Below, in pieces: positions 60,401 through 64,000 of a stretch of 64,000 nucleotides of DNA (within the stretch, counting starts at the first letter, position 1; each line of letters starts with the position of its first letter). The stretch is from Chrysaora quinquecirrha (Eukaryota > Cnidaria > Scyphozoa > Semaeostomeae > Pelagiidae), in NCBI GenBank assembly GCA_014526335.1, contig JACTAT010000039.1, forward strand, positions 5,256,202 to 5,320,201, written 5' to 3'. The notes beneath the pieces were generated by a model, which did no database searches, was not told the DNA's origin, and saw nothing but the letters and a program-made list of their open reading frames with translations. Position numbers and translations under genes: made by a program.

Positions 60401-63400
60401 ATATTTGTTTTACAACAGACGACTGATGCGGAGTTAAGACTTGAGAAATATCTCTAAAATTCAAATTGACAAAGAACATTAGAATATGAAAGAGGCGTCA
60501 AGACTTTTGGAGGACTTTTAAAGGGAATTTTACATTGTACCGTATTTTGCACCGCTTCAGTGCAGCTTAGCATTTCGTTCAATTCCATAAGTGAGGAAAT
60601 TATTCCATAATTCTCTTTGAAATCCTTAATACACCTTTTCAACAACGAGGTGCGTACAAAAATTTTGACCACACATTCAGATTTAACATTTAAACTTTTG
60701 GGTTCAGGTAAATTTTCCTGTCCCCTACAATGTTGATTTTACAGCAATGAAAAGTTAAAACAGTTACAAAGGGTTTGACCGTGAAAATCGCTAGGGTTGA
60801 TATTGTACACCCTCAGTCTCGAGGTCAAGTCCTGTATAAATTTTCAAACTTTTAATTGGTATAAAATCAATATCCTAAGGTGTAGAAAGGTAAAACTTTG
60901 CCTCAACATAAGGGTGGTAAATTCAAATCTGCTAGATTTTCAAGACATCCTATATGGTGAAGTGCTGCAAACTTAATCAGTCACGTTAATGCCAACTCAT
61001 ACAACATTTATCAACTATTCGTTGTTTGGCATTTACTAAAAATTTTGAATGTACAAATTTAAACTCGTTATAAAGCACAAATTTGATTCCCTATTCAAGG
61101 TACCTTTTCTCTCTTGCTGATTTTTCTTTAAAAAGCTTGATAAACATTTTAATCTGTTTCACCAAGTTTTCTCTGACATTTGGAGGATCAGGGAGAGACC
61201 TTGCTAAAATAAATACAAAAAAGTAAAGTTTAAACAGAGTTTGTGAAATAAAATGCATTTGGTAGTGAATTCAGAGCCTGCCTGATTCAAAAAGTGGTAC
61301 TCGGCTTGTCTAGGATAGAAACATTGTTTACAGAGTTTATAAATATGCCGATTATAGATAATACCCTTAATTATAACAATTTTCAGAAAATTAACTCCAA
61401 TGTTCATGCCAAAATCCTGAAAAAGCTACCCTTTTAGGCAGCACATACCCAGTACCCAAAATATATTAAGGGAAAACATAGGTGGCAAAGCATATTGTAA
61501 ATTTCTCACAGAACAATATTTGGACTTTTTCATTGAACATCTTCAATACATTTGGCCAGGGCTTTATGCTTATGGCGTTCCATGGAGCTCTGTACAAGGG
61601 TTAGACTATGCTGGAGAACTAAAGCAGGTTTAGCAGGTGAAAAGAACAGTGCAAGAAGCTTTGAACGTTTACAGTGTGAAATTTATCTTGAATCCCTGCT
61701 CTGAAGCATATGGGAATTTGCATATGCATATATCAGATTTGTGTATTTTGGCATAAATCAGCTGCACGTAAAAAAGTTTAATTCCTACTTGAAATTATGA
61801 ATTTATATCCAGCTGCATGCAGATCAAAAGAACACTTGCAGTTAGCTTTCTCACTTGGACTCTTCAGTTAATTTTCATTGTTCTCCTTGCCTAAAGCTGA
61901 TTGGTGTTTAAAACACAATGCCAATTCAACTTTTCTTTCTTATTGGTGCATTTCGAGCCACATCTGGGTATCAATTTCACCTTAGTTAAGTGTTTCGGTC
62001 TGTTTCTGATGTTCATCCTCTGAGGAGTGTCGGAAAAAAGCTTTTAAGTATGCCTGAAGATATGCAATCTTTAATGATGAATACACACATTTTTTTTAAT
62101 AAGGAAGTTTGGCTCAGGGTCAGTACTGAAAATTCCTTAACTGACGGCCAAAATTCCTTAACTTCTTACTTTGTGATTCTTAAAAACAACCAATGGTCAA
62201 GAAAATATAGGTCATAAAGGTTTCAGAAGACGAGTAGAAATGAATCCTGATTAAAAACCATTGGCGATAAGTATTGCTTGCTCTGTTAATTCAAAACTTC
62301 ATTTTTTTAATCGAAATGCTAAGTTAAAGAAAAAGTCAGATTCCTTAGTAGTCTCCAGTCCAGTACAAGAAATTCCTTAAGTTTTTGCCAGCTTGAGTAC
62401 TACCTTCCTTATAAAGCACTTCCTTATAAAAAAAAATGCGTGTAATACCTTTGTCAAGATCTTCAGTATTTTCTCTGTAATTTCTCCAGATGTCAAGAAG
62501 AGATTTTGCCTGAGAAGACAAAGGGAAAAGTCATTATCACTTCATATTTCTGATAGCATCTTTATCACAAGTTTAAAAAAGAATGATCATCATCATCAAA
62601 CAGTCACTCATAATGTGTTTTGCAGTTTTAGTAGAAATGAAAGTGTTTGAAATCACAAGATATCAAGTTTTCAGTGTGAAAATCGTATAAAGCATAAAAA
62701 GATTTGTCTACGCAGGTGCAAATTTTTACTATCACAGTGCTTGTATTATGAATTTTAAAAGCATTCAAAGTTCACGATTTTATAAAGGGTTAGACCAAGA
62801 GCGGAAAAAGTTTCACCAAGCATTTTTTGTTTCATTTTTTGTGGTTAAAAGGCCTTTATGGAATCGTGAACTTTGAATGCTCGTAAAATTAAGAACACAA
62901 ACACTAGGACAGTGCCAGTCTGCAGAGTGTGTGAGTGGTGTACTGACCAGATTGCAGAGTTGGGCACTTGCACACTCGAGTTTTTGAATAGAACAATAGG
63001 GTAAACAAAAGGAGAGAACAATAGAAAGGGGTTCTTGCACACTCGAGATCTCGTTGGAAAAAGCCATACTCTGCAAACGGGTGTACTGAGATATTTTTGC
63101 TAAAATCATTCCATGAACCAAGGCACCATTGTTCTATTGCTTCTATGCAAAAAAGTCTCTGTTCAAATCACATTTTCGCACCTGCACAAGAAGTTTCTTG
63201 GCAATGGCACCCCCAAGATCTCATTGTTGAAACGGTGTGCACTCTGCAGAATGGAGACAACTTAGTACCTAAACTAAAGGTTGGATGCTTTATACGACTG
63301 TTGCATGGATGTTTACAGACGTGGTCTTCGTCTGCCTGTGTAGATTTAGATAACTGAGATTGTTGAAACAAAACAATTATTAATATTACAATAATTTTAA

Positions 63401-63637
63401 ATGATTGTAATAATATTAATAGTTGTTTTGTTTCAACAATTCATTGATATATAAATTGAATTTATATATCAAAACCTCTTCATAAAGATCCAAAACTTCT
63501 TCGACCAACGATTTTCCGATTAGATCTTTTATTTCTTCTCTTTCCTCTTGCAGGGAATTGGCCTCAATTATTGACCAAACTGGCTCTTTCAAAACAAAAG
63601 CTTCAGAATCTAAACTCGGATTATTCTTCTTGCTCAT
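54469..63637 (-). CDS. CCDC24-like coiled-coil protein
   Basis: Nine minus-strand exons (63476-63637, 62449-62509, 61104-61203, 60386-60453, 57790-57970, 57174-57228, 56386-56455, 55521-55671, 54469-54814) join with matching phases to 1194 nt, giving 397 aa plus TAG. The N-terminus (VWSIIEANSLQEEREEIKDL, then IGKSLVEEVLDLYEE) resembles in order and spacing the start of vertebrate CCDC24. So does the later LELQRIEMNDDIQFLQQCLM, which parallels its LEREILILQRCLEEE-like helix. Between them are a basic helix (NLVKQIKMFIKLFKEKSARE) and a Ser/Pro-rich linker (RPQSAANPNNGRQTPLRPSS). The C-terminal 165 residues are low-complexity and basic, probably disordered. There are no membrane or enzymatic motifs. 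The function of CCDC24 is not established. The gene identity is my recognition of the helical segments and is less certain than the exon structure. The exon 1 donor (GTTTTG) is weak. A MITE ends five bases inside the donor side of intron 2. Confidence 0.68.
54931..55147. repeat. GGCCAAACG nested-palindrome element, complete
   Basis: The left end is GCCCTGGCTAAACGATCTAG and the right end TTTGATCGTTTGGCCAAGGC. Inside are TTTGATCGTTGTGCCGCCTT and GGACGTGGCCAAACGGTCAA. It lies in the intron upstream of the last exon of the CCDC24-like gene, about 115 bp from that exon. Confidence 0.8.
55848..56340. mobile_element. Long-TIR MITE (AGACCTTTTC family)
   Basis: The left end is ATAGACCTTTTCAAGGAAGT then CTGGTTCGACAGGTCCACGC and GTTTCTGGAAAGATGGCGG; the right end is CCAATTTACAGAAAAATGAC then GCGCCGACCCACTTTGAAAA and GGTCTATT. 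These match the ends of the element at 25449-25912, while the interiors differ. It is intronic in the CCDC24-like gene. Confidence 0.65.
56960..57145. repeat. GGCCAAACG nested-palindrome element, decayed
   Basis: Contains GCTTGAGCGTTTGACCACGT, CAAAACATTACATAACAAGC, TTTGGCCAAACAGACAAAAT and TTGATCGATCGCCAG in family order. It ends about 30 bp from exon 57174-57228 of the CCDC24-like gene. Confidence 0.6.
57480..57740. repeat. Foldback repeat (GAGGAGTGTCAGACGAAAA family), half copy
   Basis: Contains CAATTCAGCTTCATTTTCTG, ATTTCGATCCGCATCTGGGT, GTTCCGGTTTGTTTCTGACG, AAGGAGCGTCAAACGAAAAA and CCATTTCTAGCAATTATAAA in the family order, right-arm orientation. It is intronic in the CCDC24-like gene. 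Confidence 0.65.
58083..58210. repeat. GGCCAAACG nested-palindrome element, right half
   Basis: Contains CAGACTTGGCCAAACGGTCA and ends TTGTATCGTTTGGCCAGGGC, the right terminus of the family. The left half is missing. It lies immediately upstream of the open frame at 58263-59270. Confidence 0.7.
58413..59270 (+). CDS. Intronless ORF nested antisense in the CCDC24-like gene; unknown product
   Basis: From the first in-frame ATG (58413) to TGA (59268-59270) this encodes 285 aa. The frame stays open upstream to 58263 with no ATG, and a GTTGTTCAG acceptor-like site precedes TTTGCACAAG at 58358. It could therefore be the last exon of a plus-strand gene or a truncated mobile-element gene. The product is Lys-rich and looks mostly helical. 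A coiled-coil-like middle (NTVEYVNRLYSRLNKLKKLV, NNTLQSLKRKFSKVDIDMAE) is followed by a basic cluster KNRKRRRQ, a mixed domain (VVAPADFAHLDCVQMQKEKC to LNALTYLISNGVFCG) and a basic tail KKRKRTSETK that may be a nuclear localisation signal. I recognise no family. No zinc finger, protease, polymerase or integrase motif is visible. It lies wholly within the large intron between exons 57790-57970 and 60386-60453. Confidence 0.55.
   Translation: MSQRHQRWSVEKEFKAVEAFFESATSKESLEGNAINIRKYTSIDASKFLAKDTKRAENTVEYVNRLYSRLNKLKKLVLNFKSSLYDSEYVVKHWKANELMYYDEKLVKISNMMQPISDLDIKLNNTLQSLKRKFSKVDIDMAEKNRKRRRQAENAKADENIKTSRLLARCAEVIKVVAPADFAHLDCVQMQKEKCITLVISEADFASAMPQLKPRYHLNALTYLISNGVFCGAAKEDALVAKDQLQESQIVTKGRNITGRILVKKRKRTSETKETDVQLLKKADK
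59370..59480. repeat. Triplicated TTTCAGACCCC motif
   Basis: Just downstream of the nested ORF, TTTCAGACCCC occurs three times within about 75 bp, each followed by a similar AATTTNCC-like spacer. It is a short decayed tandem repeat, or the 3' tail of the same insertion that brought the ORF. Confidence 0.5.
59750..60261 (+). mobile_element. AAGCAAC-type MITE, complete copy
   Basis: The left end is ACACGCAGTTTTTTTATAAG with CAACCGCTTATAAGCAACCA. The interior has AAAGTTTAAGCAACGTTTTG, ACCTAAGCAACTTTTTAAAT, TTAAGCAACTACTAAGCAAC and AAAATAAGCAACTAGAGTCT. The right end is GTTGCTTATAAAAAAACTGC then GTGT. All heptamers carry C, as in 28780-29140, although most of the interior is unrelated to that copy. 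It is intronic in the CCDC24-like gene. Confidence 0.87.
60740..60960. repeat. Foldback repeat (TTCAAAGTTC family), diverged
   Basis: Contains GGGTTTGACCGTGAAAATCG, ATTGGTATAAAATCAATATC and GTAAAACTTTGCCTCAACAT, the order seen at 12478-12790. The arms are much decayed. Confidence 0.45.
61885..62065. repeat. Foldback repeat (GAGGAGTGTCAGACGAAAA family), half copy
   Basis: Contains AAGCTGATTGGTGTTTAAAA, GGTGCATTTCGAGCCACATC, GTTTCGGTCTGTTTCTGATG and CTCTGAGGAGTGTCGGAAAA in right-arm order. It ends about 20 bp before the MITE at 62083. Confidence 0.65.
62083..62443 (-). mobile_element. AAGGAAK-type MITE, complete copy abutting a splice donor
   Basis: The left end is ACACACATTTTTTTTAATAA and the right end is CTTCCTTATAAAGCACTTCC, then TTATAAAAAAAAATGCGTGT. 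Internal motifs are TTCCTTAACT, ATTCCTTAACTTCTTACTTT and AAATTCCTTAAGTTTTTGCC, that is AAGGAA rather than AAGNAAC. Two motifs at the right end set the orientation as minus. The right end (62443) is five bases from the end of CCDC24-like exon 2 (62449), so on the minus strand the intron reads GTATT and then the element. Confidence 0.82.
62650..62905. repeat. Foldback repeat (TTCAAAGTTC family), complete
   Basis: The left arm is AGCATTCAAAGTTCACGATT and the right arm AATCGTGAACTTTGAATGCT, with GTGAAAATCGTATAAAGCAT outside at the left and AAATTAAGAACACAAACACT at the right. It is intronic in the CCDC24-like gene. Confidence 0.7.
63359..63440. repeat. Near-perfect 82-bp hairpin
   Basis: ATTGTTGAAACAAAACAATT then ATTAATATTACAAT pairs with ATTGTAATAATATTAATAGT then TGTTTTGTTTCAACAAT, leaving about 10 bp of loop (AATTTTAAAT and neighbours). 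It begins 36 bp inside intron 1 of the CCDC24-like gene, next to the weak exon 1 donor. It could fold in the pre-mRNA, or it may be the remains of a small palindromic element. Confidence 0.85.
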
Positions 63638-64000
63638 TTTCTATTTCTAACAGACCTCCTTTTCTTATCAACATGTTGCTTCTAGGGACAAGCTCTTTAC
63701 ACTTTTGAGACGTCTGCTTCAGCGTTCTTTACATCTTTTAGACGTCCTTTTTCCGAGATAGATAGCAGTGCTTGTGTCTGTTCATTTCATTGTATGCTAG
63801 GCCCTCTGCTTAACAACAACAACACAACGCAACATGGCTACCATTTTTGATTAGACTCTGTTTGAAACGCTGTTGTTCCAGCCTCGTTAATAAGAATGAA
63901 GTTAAACATATGGCACCTTTCCACTTTCGACATTATTTTCCCCATCAGTTGTCTTTTTGATAATCACAATCAGGCCCCAGCTTTCCCAGCCCGTGTGAGA
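63638..64000. promoter_or_regulatory. Presumed promoter region of the CCDC24-like gene
   Basis: This is the sequence upstream of the start codon. There is no clear TATA box. TTTTAGACGTCC and TTTGAGACGTCT near 63705-63750 form a repeated GACGTC-containing phrase, which could be a CREB/ATF-type site by its core, but this is only pattern resemblance. No coding exon is seen. Confidence 0.3.

Overview
This is a metazoan nuclear genomic window, most likely from a cnidarian and probably an anthozoan (coral or anemone). That placement is an inference: I see intron-rich animal genes with short exons and GT-AG splice sites, AT-rich DNA, dense non-autonomous DNA transposons, tRNA-derived SINEs and an immunoglobulin-superfamily gene. 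Nothing in the sequence fixes the species. No prokaryotic, viral or CRISPR features are present.

Five protein-coding genes can be assembled, all on the minus strand, so in transcription order they run from right to left. (1) A CCDC24-like coiled-coil gene, 63637 to 54469, 9 exons, about 397 aa. (2) A GIPC-family PDZ adaptor, 52746 to 48256, 5 exons, 340 aa. (3) IFT74, a core intraflagellar-transport IFT-B subunit, 45111 to 20768, 29 recognised exons. Its first exon was not found, and two exons each appear one A short in an A-run. (4) A five-Ig-domain, probably single-pass membrane protein, 18606 to 12083, 7 exons, 547 aa, with an internal two-exon duplication. (5) ATP5F1D, the mitochondrial ATP synthase delta subunit, 8291 to 6915, 2 exons, 167 aa. 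Exon joins were checked by codon-phase arithmetic. All joins agree except two in IFT74, discussed in the findings. A sixth candidate is an intronless plus-strand ORF (58413 to 59270, 285 aa) nested antisense in an intron of the CCDC24-like gene. I do not recognise it.

The left edge (1 to about 5035) is a satellite array with a unit of about 195 bp. Introns and intergenic DNA are filled with repeats: a MITE family whose internal heptamer motif (AAGNAAC) changes in concert within each copy; a nested-palindrome family built on GGCCAAACG-TCAAACA; a pogo-like MITE with a TA duplication; a PIF/Harbinger-like MITE with a TAA duplication; two tRNA-derived SINE families; a 5'-truncated non-LTR retrotransposon tail with poly(A); an LTR-retrotransposon leader with a primer-binding-site-like sequence and gag start; and an ATC microsatellite of about 0.4 kb.

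The genes do not form one pathway. IFT74 acts in cilia, the CCDC24-like protein is uncharacterised, GIPC is an endosomal trafficking adaptor, ATP5F1D is mitochondrial, and the Ig gene is the most lineage-specific member.
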